Positions 25,201 to 37,200 of a stretch of DNA of 64,000 nt are shown here, in pieces; position 1 is the stretch's first letter; every line of letters starts with the position of its first letter. Both the position numbers and the translations under genes were made by a program. The notes beneath the pieces were generated by a model. The model had not been told where the DNA came from, made no database searches, and saw only the letters and a program-made list of their open reading frames with translations. The stretch is from Trichostrongylus colubriformis (lineage: Eukaryota; Nematoda; Chromadorea; Rhabditida; Trichostrongylidae). The DNA is taken from NCBI GenBank assembly GCA_963978905.1, contig OZ022256.1, positions 37,248,001-37,312,000 on the forward strand, read 5' to 3'.

Positions 25201-28200
25201 TTATCCAGCAAGATATTCAATTATAACCACTTTTTAAAAAGTCTGGACATAAGAGAGATTGAAAATACGTTGAGTAGGACTTGCATCTGTCAGATAGAAA
25301 AATATAAAAAATTTATTGATGAGCACCATGGACATATAATTACAGGAGACCTCAGCATCATAGAAGAAAAAACATTTAAAGAATTATTGAGCAAGGGTAC
25401 AAAATACAGATTAGACCAAGGAATCAGTAGAAAAGAAGTCAAAGAAATATTTGAGGATTTAACCAATAAAGTTGTTAAATACTTGATTCAAAGGTATAAA
25501 TTAAACCAAGAGCAAATAAGAGCGATAATAAAATATATTAATAACAGTTATCACAGTAAAGTTAAACCACTATTAACAGTTGATAATATTGATAGTAAAG
25601 GTGAATACATTTCAAGTGAACAGGTAAAAAAATACAGAAGTATGTTTATTTTTTGTCCTCTAGATGCTAGTAATAATTATGGCAATATTTGTAAAAAACA
25701 CTACCTATTAACACTTATGGAGGAAATGGGCTTATATTATGAAACAAATACAAGGATTCTAAACTATACAAATACCAAAAATACATATGAACTGATACAA
25801 GAACAAAATAAAGAATACATCATAAATAAACTCAAGTTTTTCTGTCAAGCTAACAATTTATCGTTTGATATAGAGGCCGATTTACCTTACATACAGTAGC
25901 GCTCAAAAGTCTTCGGCGAAATGGTCTCTCACCTGGGTTTTTTCACCTGTAGCTTTTTTGTAACTGCACCGATTTAAGAGAAATTTTAGTATGTTGTACT
26001 CGGAGACACTGCATACTTAATATACCATTTTGGCGCGCAACGGCGTAGGTTACGTGGTTATATGAAATTTTTCAATTTTGGCATGCCATCGCTATGCCGT
26101 CCCGCAGTGCCGCTGTCATCAAAAGTCGTGGCCTTTCAACAGAATATTAATGTTCTCTGAGGCTTGCTCTTTTTGTTTTTGTATAGAAAGCCGGTTTTCT
26201 CGAACAAGCCTCTTACTTTTTTTGGGTGGTCTTGTAGTAAATTCTTGTAAAAAATCATGAAAAGTGGCAAACGGCGCTCAAGTAGAAGGAAATGTTGACA
26301 ATAGGTTTAGGCACCACATATTAAAATTTTGTCAAATTTTGTCAAGTAGAAAAAAAGTTATGACAAAAAAGTTTTGGCCGAAGACTTCTGAGCGCTACTG
26401 TATATGCCCTCCCTAAACTACATAAAAACCCTATATAATTTAGATTCATCACAGGAGCATTTAATAGTAGCATTGAACCGTTAGCTAAAGAGTTACATGT
26501 TATCTTCACTTACATTAAGAACCACTTTAAAAACTATGCAAAAGCTACTGAAGATCGCAGTAGGAATCAAAACTTACTGGCCCATAGTTAATATTAATAT
26601 TAGCCAGGATCTAAGTAGCATTAGATGCGAAAATATTAAAATTTATACAGCAGACTTCACAGATATGTTTACCAACTTGAAACATAGCCATATAATGGAA
26701 AACGTGAAAATACTGTTAAATATCTGTTTTAAAATTCCAACAAAGCTTTTATCGCCACTAATGGATTCAATGTATTTTACAGTGATGGCAAAGAGCTAAG
26801 AAATGGATACAGATACTACAAAAAAGAGGATTTACTTCATTTAACGGACTATTTGTTAGATAACAGCCACTGCCTTTTCGGAAACAATATCTTCAAGCAG
26901 AAGGAAGGGGTACCACAAGGTGGCAATTTCAGTCCGTTATTAGCAGATCTTACTTTATCAGTTTTGGAATTTAATTACGCAAAGACCATTAAATTAATGA
27001 CCGGTAAGACTTTCATACCATTTAGATATATGGATGATTTACTTCTTGTACACAATTTTGATGAACTAGAAGTAGAAACTATTCTTAGAACGGTTTATAA
27101 TAACAAACTAGAGCTTAAAAAGACTCACATTTCCGATCACTATGCAAACTATTTCGACCTAACATTAGAAATCAACAATGGAAGAGTTCTCACGTGGCTA
27201 TATAGCAAAACTGACGACTTTAATTTCAAAGTGAACAGCCACATAGTAATAGTAACATATCTCTAAAAAATAAAGGGGCGGTTATATATACAGAAGCACT
27301 ACGAATAGCCAATACATGTTCTACATTTGATACATATACCACTAAAATAAGAAGTATGGTAGAGTTTTTGATAAACAGTGACTACAGCCCGAAATTCATA
27401 ACCACCCATATCATTAAATGTATTATGCATAATAAGTACATCAGTTACAAATTTGGACTTACAGACAACACACGGAAAATAACCAAGTTAGTAGGTAATA
27501 TACTAAATAACTAGATAAGTTAATAATTTCCTAAATGGAGTACTAAACAGTCATTACCAAACAAGAAGGAAGGCATGTAACGCTTTGTCAGACCCAATGG
27601 GAAGTTTATTTATTAAATCCTCCACATTACTCCAGTTTCTCATCTAACTTGTGGTACCTTCCCCTATTTTCGTTCTTGCAAGTTTAGCATGCGGCGTGTA
27701 AGTAGCAGTATTATCATGCAGTGATTATTGCTAACACTAGAGGAGAGATTATGGGAAGCTTGATTCTTTTTTATTTTCTTCACCATACTTTAAGTACTGC
27801 AATAATAAAGCCTGGGTGCAGACAATGTACATATGCGCTCCAATTATAAAGCGTTCCCTTAGTATCATATGCACCCACGCCTTTTTCAAAAAGACTATTA
27901 TACCTACATCAACCTTTTTTTAGCACAGCAAATTTACCTTTTTTTATAACCTTTTAATACTTCTTTCCTATGTTGTATGCTATTAACATACACTTTTTCA
28001 TAACTTATTGGTTACCACCCGCTTACACATTTTTTTGATGTTGCCAGCCTTACTCACTGATGAGCCTCAAAGGCTGGCAACATACAATGGTTCGTCTGAG
28101 TCGGAGGCGAAACGAACCATATAACACTATGTGACATATATTCCTCACCTACTGTATCATGTTCTTCGATATTGGATGAGACCGCGACGGAGCAGGGCAC

Positions 28201-31200
28201 ACTTGATAGTAGCTGTCAGCCACACAACTGATTTCGGCAATTTTTACTTTTGATTTCTATCATTATTCTGCACAGCGACGCCTGTTTTCGGTGTGGTAGG
28301 TAAGTTTTCGAACAACTAAATCGATTCAGACGAAAGTGAACGCATAGACTAAACAAATAATATAACCCAAAAACAATGGAGGGAAACTACGAAAGCCCAA
28401 AAACAGCCACCATGATGCTCGTTAATGATGTGCTGAATTGATGAAGTGAACATTTCAGCTGGAACGTGCAGTATTCATACAAGGTCGAGTCAGATTCACC
28501 ACCTTCCAAATGGACCGCAAGAGCACTACCACTTAACGGTGGAGCTCGCTGTAGTGCCTAGGATTAGCTGCAATGATGAGTTAATACATGCAGATTAAAC
28601 CACTCCTAATTCGCTTTATAACAGCAATTCGCAGTTTTGGTTTTCATATCCGTAACCAGCATTCAAAATTTTATCGATATGCCTAGATCCATGACAAATC
28701 AGATTCTGTCATGGTAATATTCAAATGGATCCAGAGGACACAAATTCCTCTTCTTCTGTGTTGGGTAGATTCATGTTTTATACAATCTCAGGAGTACCAA
28801 GTATGGAGTAGAAGGGTCTGGGACATCTATTTGGTCACTGAGACACCCGATTTCGGGCCAGTCAGTCCGCCTCTTGCTCATTTTTTCAGAAAAGTGGATC
28901 GCCAGCGAAAACATACATATGTACAATATCAAGCGTATTCTCAACCATTCCTGCACCGCATACAGTATCGCTCAAAAGTCTTCGGCCAAAACTTTTTTGT
29001 CATAACTTTTTTCTACTTGACCAAATTTGACAAAATTCTAATATGTGGTGCCTGAACCTATTGCCAACATTTCCTTCTACTTGAGTGGCGCTTGACATTT
29101 TTCATAGTTTTTTACAAGAATTTACTACAAAACCACCGAAAAAAAGTAAAAGGCTTGGTCTAAAAAAAACGGCTTTCTTTACAAAAACAAATGAGCAAGC
29201 CTCAGAGAACATCAATATTCTGTAGAAAGACCACGACTTTTGATGACAGCGGCACAGCGGGACGGCATAGGGATGGCACTCCAAAAACAAAAAAATTGCA
29301 TTTAACCACGTAACTTACACCGTTGAGCGCCAAAATAGTATATTTAGTATGCAGTGTCTCCAAGTACAACATACTAAAATTTCACTCGGATCGGTCCAGT
29401 CGCAAAAAAGTTACAAGTGAAAAACCCAAAAGAAAAACCATTTAGCCGAATACATTTGAGCGCTACCTATATAATCATCAAAAATGCCTACACGAAACAA
29501 GCATCGTGGCGTTTACGAAAAGCTACGTCCTTTTCATGTGAAATATGGATTGTTTTCGACCTCACTCTGGAAACGAGAACTGGTGGTGAGACGAAACTTC
29601 CATTAACTAATAAACGCTGAGAAATCTACAGCTATACACAATCACTTTTGATGATCCGGTTCTATCCGATGCCCTTTCAAACACGTGACTGAATAAATTG
29701 CTGAGTTCTAGGAAGCAGAAAAGAGACGGTCCATTGAGAAGTCCAAAGAATATCAATCTTCCGGAGGTATGTTTTGTAATCTCGAAATCGCCATCACATT
29801 GTGGGAGTAGGTAATAATAAAGAGGAAATGTGTACCAGCTACAGTCCAGTTCCCGTAGGCTGATGGGGCGTGGCCCACAGAGTTGGGTGAGAGTGTGTGG
29901 CGGGGTGAGAGAGACCGATACAAGTCCGTAGGCCTCGCCCTGCCAGCCGTAATTGAAATGGACTGTAAGTCTGACCTCTTCTACAATTTCCAATATTTAG
30001 TTGATCAAGAAGTCGTGTCAATCTTTTTCTGAAATTTTTTTCCGAAAGCACCCACACTCAAAGACAGCATTAGGGGTAATGCGGTAATGGAGAAATCCCT
30101 ACAAGAAGTCGCACACATGGTAGTCCTGTGCCTAAGAAGGCTATCCTGGCGAAATTCCGGTGAAAAAGTGCCCCTGCAAGCTATAGAAACCTTGCAAAAC
30201 GCCGTAACCATGCAGCGATTCCGCCTCTTGGACACAGCGGTCCCGCCTCCCATGACGTAATTCCCTATTGACTGGGGTGGGAGCGGCCAAGAAGATGCGG
30301 CGGGATCGAAGGTCTTGCGGCGCGCTTTCGCAGTTTTAGCTTGAAGCTCACTCTAAAAAGTAGATCCTGTCGTATTTCCAAACATTCCCTTGTGTTTACT
30401 CGACAACATACCAATGGGAAACTAGATCAGACTAACCGCCTCTTGACGGGAAAGTCGTCCGGGTCGAGAATCAAGGGTGGGAAGGAGGTCCTATTTCTCG
30501 GGTTTTTGGCCATTTCCATCCGTTTTTTCTCCATTATCCTAATGCTAGACATCTCGACTTTCATATGCACTATTTTTTTTATTTTTCGTCCGACTCTCCC
30601 CTAATGATGCCTTTAAAATGAAATCTTTTTCTTTCAAAGTCCTTGCCTAGAGTTGTTTTATGAGCCACTTCGAAGCACTTTTTCTGCTATATCGAAAACA
30701 TCTTTCTAGTTTGTTCTGGCTGCGATTCATATTGGATTATAATACCATGTGATAGGGGTCCAGTCGACATTTTTGCACAATTTATTTTTCCATGAGAAAG
30801 TTAAGGAATCCGGTCAGTGGTATTTCCCTGTTCCTACCCACACCCTGTTCTTAACATTTCACCAATTTTTCCACTGATTGACTGAGAAAATTTTTTCGCC
30901 TTGATTCGAAGAAATTGTCTGGAATCACCGAGTTGTGGAGGAAAAACTAAATGTACCGAGTTGTGGAGGAAAAACTAAATGTGGAAAAGGAACGACACGA
31001 CTTCTCGATCAACTAAATAATGGAACTCGTAGAAGAGATCAGGACTAAGTACGCGACACATGACTGGTTGATTTTCCTAAAGTGAAATGTAGTTTCAATT
31101 GATTGCCGGCTCGGCCAATTTTTGTCGGCTTGACCTACAGTAGCGGTCAAAAATATATGCGGTTTTGGATTCTAACCATAACTTTGGTCGAACTTTACAT

Positions 31201-34200
31201 TTCTTATTCAATTTTTTTTTGTTTTTTGAAGGCAACTGGTACTCTGTGAAGCAAAGTAGGGTGTAGTGTTGAGATTGGTAAATTTACTTGACTAAAAACT
31301 CTAAAAATACCAAACCTTTTCAAAAATTCAATTGGCCATGAAAAGCTTATAACTCATCGAAACGGGCAGGTGGGCAGAAAATATTACGGAATGAGGCTGG
31401 GACATTGTTGCACGCTATTTCAAATCCTAACAGCACCGAGGCACGGAGCTGACCGTTTTCAGTGGTTTCAGTTAAATAATTTTCCCAACCTTCACACTGC
31501 ATCCTACTCGGCTGAGATACTTTATTTCACTGAGTCACAGTTGCCTTCAAAACACAAAAAAATTGAGCGAGATATGCAAACACCGAACAAAGTTATGGTC
31601 AAAATCCCAAACCGCTATATTTTTGACCGCTACTGCACCTCTTCGCCAGCCTAAACGTCGGCCCCATTCTAACAAAATCAGAAAGTGTACATGTCATTTT
31701 ATAGAGCAGAAAAACCTCTTCCAAATGATATATGACATGATGCGGAAACTTGTGATTTCGTAGGAGAAATTTATACTTGAAAAAAACGATATACTTATGG
31801 AATGACCCAATATTTTCTGGGCCCCCAAAACCACTTAGCCGAATTTAAGACCGGTTTTTTGCTTCATGTATATGACCTCATAAAAAGCAGAAAGCCGTTT
31901 TGGATAGCTCACCATGACCTGATGGGCCTTAAGGTGCTCACGATAAGTGCGATGCTCTAAAAGAGCCGCGACCTATGACATAAGATAGGATAAAAAAGAA
32001 AGCGGATCAGTAAAGTTATGGAGTTACATGAGAGGTCATTCAGTTGCGCATGATACGAATGGAAAAATATTGGAAGAATAATTTTAAGCGCCGCGATCTA
32101 GCAAAACTCAATATTCTAAAGAGACAGGGATGGGGCAATTCCGGTGTACGGTAAGGGCTATCGTAACGTTTGCAGTTCATTAGATTGCAGAAATTGTACA
32201 CACGACACCTTGCTGAGACGCCGAGGGTGAACTCAATGGAATTTTTTTGTACATAGCACGAACAACTCCCTGCTCACCGTTTCGCTTAACTTTCCATTAT
32301 TTGTTTCACTTGATTCCATTGAGATTCCATGTTTCACTTTTGCTGCTATTTGTTGCTTCATTTGTTTCACATCAACGTGAGTGGATGAAATACACCCTAC
32401 GAGAAAACAAATGACATCTTATTTAGCGAGCAACTTGCAGCTCGAAGAGATGCGCGAAAGTGCAAATTCAGACCTTAACGTAGTGCTTGCGACTCCGGGT
32501 TCCTCTGTCGATTATCGCTTTTTACCTGGTGTTCCTTTCAAAATGATCATTTCGTCTCATCTTCCTCTTCAGCCGCCCCACCCGCTTCCTTTACAAGCCC
32601 TATTTTTAAGTTTTGGAGCATTTCGAATTCTTCTCTATTGAGGCATTACTCGACAGCGTTTATTTTTAACGTGTTACTCACACGAGATAGTGCGGAATGT
32701 GCCTTCAAGAAGGTATGAACTTATTACCCAAGCGGAACGGTGGCTGTCCCAAGCGCAACGGTGGCTGTGTAGATCCATTTCCCACATCAAAGCTCGTAGT
32801 CACGAGGCACTGAAATCACAAGGGTGAAGAGTACAATTACTCTTGCACGCTCACTACCAATGAGTAAAGCACGTGAGTAAAGTAATTTTCTCAGATATGG
32901 ATGAGAAAAATGGAGCGAAACGTAATCAACAGATGGACGCCGATTTGGTGAGTGGCGTAATTTTTCCAACATTTCGCGAAATTCCTGCTAGCAAAAGGAA
33001 TTGCGACGAATTTTCGCGAAGGGCTAATTCTTGAATGTTGTTCGTCTCCTCCATCAGTGAACCTTTCTCACTGAGTGATTTCGAGCCGCTTTGCGCTGAA
33101 GATGCAGTCCATCCGGAGCGCCTGACAGGGGATGGCCTACGGACTTGGGTGGGAATGTATCAGACTCTCTCACTCCGCCGCACACCCTCACTCTTGCCAC
33201 GCGCTCTCACTCTCGCCATGTCCGTAGGCCACGCCCTGTTAGACGCTCCGAATTGGAGTATACAGCTTGACACCAGGTGACGGATAGCGCGATGATCGCG
33301 GATTAGGAGCACCGTAAACTTGAAACGATTCCAGATTTCCATCGTACTTTAAGTAGAGCCTTGGAATATTGATGATAGAGCTTCGAATGCTGATTACGAA
33401 TATGAGAACCAAAGTTGCAAAACTGTGATCTGAAGCGAATAAGAAGGGGTCAAAGTTAGCTTGCTTCGACTCCCGGGCAGGGTACTTTGCTTACATACTG
33501 TACTCATCATGACGGTTATCTGTGTACATGGAAACGGTCGCCGTGGCTCAGTGGCGGCGCTCTCTCTACTCTATCCATGCGGATTTTCGTTGGTTCGGTT
33601 CTTCCTGATGTTGGAGATTGGCATAATTTTGGTATCTGGTGATTCTCGTTAATAGGTGCTCCCGCGCGTGTAGGTCGCAAGCTACGCGTGATTTTGCAAA
33701 ATGATGTAATATTCATTTCCAATGGCCGAACTACCACAGGAAATAAAACTTCAATCCTTTCGGTTTTTTACCCCGTAAGTTCAAAAAAGACGGTTGACCG
33801 TGGAGTAAATATGTAGTAACGCGTTCCTGAAGAGGAATACGTGGATTCTTGCCAAAAAGATTCTGACTTTTCGCTTTGTTGAAAGCGGTTTTTCGGTACG
33901 TGCCTTTCCTACGTACATACACTTTGATGATTCTTTCTGTTCGTCAGGATATTCTTGGTATTGATTGTATGAGAGAAGTGGCCCATGACCATCTCTTTTA
34001 AAAAAAACCAAATGCACAAAATTGGCCTCCCAGAGTATTGGCACCTTAAAGGAATCGTCCACGGAAAATGAGTTTTTGTGTTACCCATATATTTATGTTG
34101 TATTTGCCTAATGTTGGCCTCATGCAAAATTTCACGCGAAAAAATGTGAATCTGGCTGAGATACAGCACCACAAAGTGCGGTCCCAGTGGGTGGGGCTCC

Positions 34201-37200
34201 TGTGTAAAAGCCTCGTACCGCGTCCGCCGTGGTCGGAGACGCATTGTAGGAACAGAAGGTTACTTAAACAGTCCCACTCTCCGTTCCCAACGGCGGCGGA
34301 AGACGGGACGAGGCTTTTACACGGAGGCCCCGTCCACTGGGACCGCACTTTGTGGTGCTGTATCTCAGCCAGATTCACATTTTTTTCGTGTGAAATTTTG
34401 CATGAGGCCAACATTAGGCAAATACAACATAAATATATGGCTAACACAAAAACTCATTTTCCGTGGACGATTCCTCCAAACACTGATGTCGCACTCATGT
34501 GTATACAGGTACAGTTTGAAGTAGGCTTTCTCGCTTTCTGAAAGTTGAAATACTAGACATGCAGCTATGCAATGAACCGTTCGGTTTAGGTTAAAGTGAA
34601 ACTCTAATGATACACTCCATACAACAGCGCTAGATAGGATAGGCCCGCCGACTCGGATGAGACCGCGACGAAGCAGGGCACACTTGATAGTAGCTGTCAG
34701 CCACACAGCTGATTTCGGCAATTTTTACTTTTGATTTCTATCAGTATTCTGCACAGCGACGCCTGTTTTGGATGTGGTAGGTATGTTTTCAAACAACTAA
34801 CTCGATTCGGACGAAAGTGAACGCATAGACTAAACAAATAATATAACCCAAAAACAATGGAGGGAAACTACAAAAACGCGAAAAAAACCACCATGATGCT
34901 CGTTAATGATGTGCTGAATTGATGAAGTGAACATTTCAGCTGGAACGTGCAGTATTCATACAAGGTCGAGTCAGATTCACCACCTTCCAAATGGACCGCA
35001 GGAGCACTACCACTTAACGGTGGAGCTCGCTGTAGTGTCTAGGATTAGCTGCAGTGATGAGTTAATACATGCAGATTTAACCACTCCTAACTCGCTTTAT
35101 AACAGCAATTCGCAGTTTAGGTTCTCATATCCGTAACCAGCATTCAAAATTTTATCGATATGCCTAGATCCATGGCAAATCAGATTCTGTCATGGTAAGA
35201 TTCAAATGGATCCAGAGGACACAAATCCCTCTTCTTCTGCGTTGGGTAGATCCATGTTTTATACAATCTCAGGAGTACCAAGTATGGAGTAGAAGAGTCT
35301 GGGACATCTATTGGGTCACTGAGACACCCGATTTGGGTCACCGTGCTCGGATTACGAGCGATAATTCTGAAAATTCGTTGAATGAAGACTCATTAAGGGT
35401 TTCAAGCGATAGCTAAGACTCAGATGTGTTGTTTCAGCTGAGTGAATATGCCAGTCAATCCGCCTCTTGCTCATTTTTTAAGAAAATGCATAGTACAGTG
35501 GATCGCCAGCGAAAACATATGTACAATAACAGGCGTGTTCTCGACCATTGCTGCACCACATACAGTAGCGCTCAAAAGTCTTCGGTCAAAACTTCTTTGT
35601 CATAACTTTTTTTAATATGTGGTGCCTGAACCTATTGTCAACATTTCCCTCTACTTGAGTGGCGCTTGACACTTTTCATGGTTTTTAACAAGAATTTACT
35701 ACAAGACCACTGAAAAAAGTAAAAGGCTTGGTCGGAAAAAAACGGCTTTCTTTACAAAAACAAAACGAGCAAGCCTCAGAGAACATCAATATTTTGTAGA
35801 AAGACCACGACTTTTGATGACAGCGGCACAGCGGGACGGCATAGGGATGGCACTACAAAAACAAAAAATTGCATTTAACCACTAACTTACACCGTTGAGC
35901 GCCAAAATAGTACATTTAGTATGCAGTGTCTCCAAGTACAACATACTAAAATTTCTCTTAGATCGGTGCAGTTGCAAAAAAGTTATAAGTGAAAAACCCC
36001 AAGTGAAAGACCATTTCGCCGAAGACTTTTGAGCGCTAGTCTATATAATCATCAGAAATGCCTACACGAAACAAGAATCGTGGCGTTTACGAAAGGCTAC
36101 GTGCTTTTCATGTGAAATATGGATTGTTTTCGACATCACTCTGGCAACGAGAACTGGTGGTGAGACGAAACCTTCACTAGCTAATAAACGTCTAGGAATC
36201 TACAGCTATACCCAATCACTTTTCATGAGCCGATTCTATCCGATGCCCTTTCAAACACGTGATTGAATAAACTGTTGAGTTCTAGGAAGCAGAAAAGAGA
36301 CGGTCCATTGAGAAGTACAAAGGCTATCAATCTTCCGGAGGTATGTTTTGTAATCTCAAAATCGCCATCACATTGTGGGAGTAGGTAATAATAAAGAGGA
36401 AATGTGTACCAGCTAAGTCTATCTTTTGTTTGTTGGGCATACGATAGGATAATTAGGCACTACTGTAGGCCAATTCGCATCTGTTCGTATTTACCACTGG
36501 GTGATCTCATTCAGTTGTTCGAGCTGTCTGTTGACCTGTTTCCTAGTTACTACTCATGCGGCAGATATTTCGACAAAAGTCTTACTCCACTAGATTACTG
36601 AAGGGAAGTCGAAATAAAAACGTGAAAAAGGGTCATGAAGCTCGAAAAAAAGACTTTCTTTTCTTACACACAACGCAGTTACGCTATTCCCATCTGCTCC
36701 AGCCATCCTGCCTGCTAATGTCGCGCGTCGTATACCTTATAGCAAAGTTTTGACGTAGGGGTACACAACCCGTTGGTCGCTCGCTGTATGTTACATGCCT
36801 GACCTTGTTATATACAAGGATGGTCAAGAGGATCATGTGCGCTTTTGACATGTAACTGTTAATCTTTATCGCTGAGACGAATGCCAAAAAACTATCGAAA
36901 AAAAATTCTCTTAGAAGAGTGAATTTAATTCTCTTTTTCTAATGCATAGTCTTTGTAGCGTTGAATATGTGGGATTCAGAGGTGCTTCCTTATCACATAT
37001 TGAGATGCAAAATACCGAGAGAATAGCCTTATCTACATGTAGCATGCATGTACTAAAATATGCATAATGGTTTCAACTACCAGCCGGTAGTGCCCATGCG
37101 TACCTTGCATAGAGTTGACTAACATGCCCTATTAGCACTTTAGAAACGGTGTTTTTGTGCTTATCCCCTATTGTACTTCTTTCCAATTGTTCTCACCGCA

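Larger units (their letters stand above)
24101..28171 (+). mobile_element. Penelope-like retroelement, N-terminal endonuclease (Naiad-like), dead
   Basis: Order along the plus strand: GIY-YIG endonuclease, CxC linker, reverse transcriptase, then an AT-rich 3' tail with hairpins. The left end starts directly in coding sequence, so it is 5' truncated. The frame is broken by a stop at 24650, a frameshift near 24835, a 507-bp Tc1-type MITE at 25894, a stop in the first RT block, a frameshift near 26800 and another near 27240. The comparison copy of the host locus (34476-34655) has about 180 bp of other sequence here, so insertion came with loss of target DNA or a later rearrangement. Confidence 0.8.

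Noticed and set aside
28040..28120. A complete hammerhead ribozyme
   Set aside because: Core words are present but not in a valid order with all three stems; reported only as hammerhead-like hairpins.
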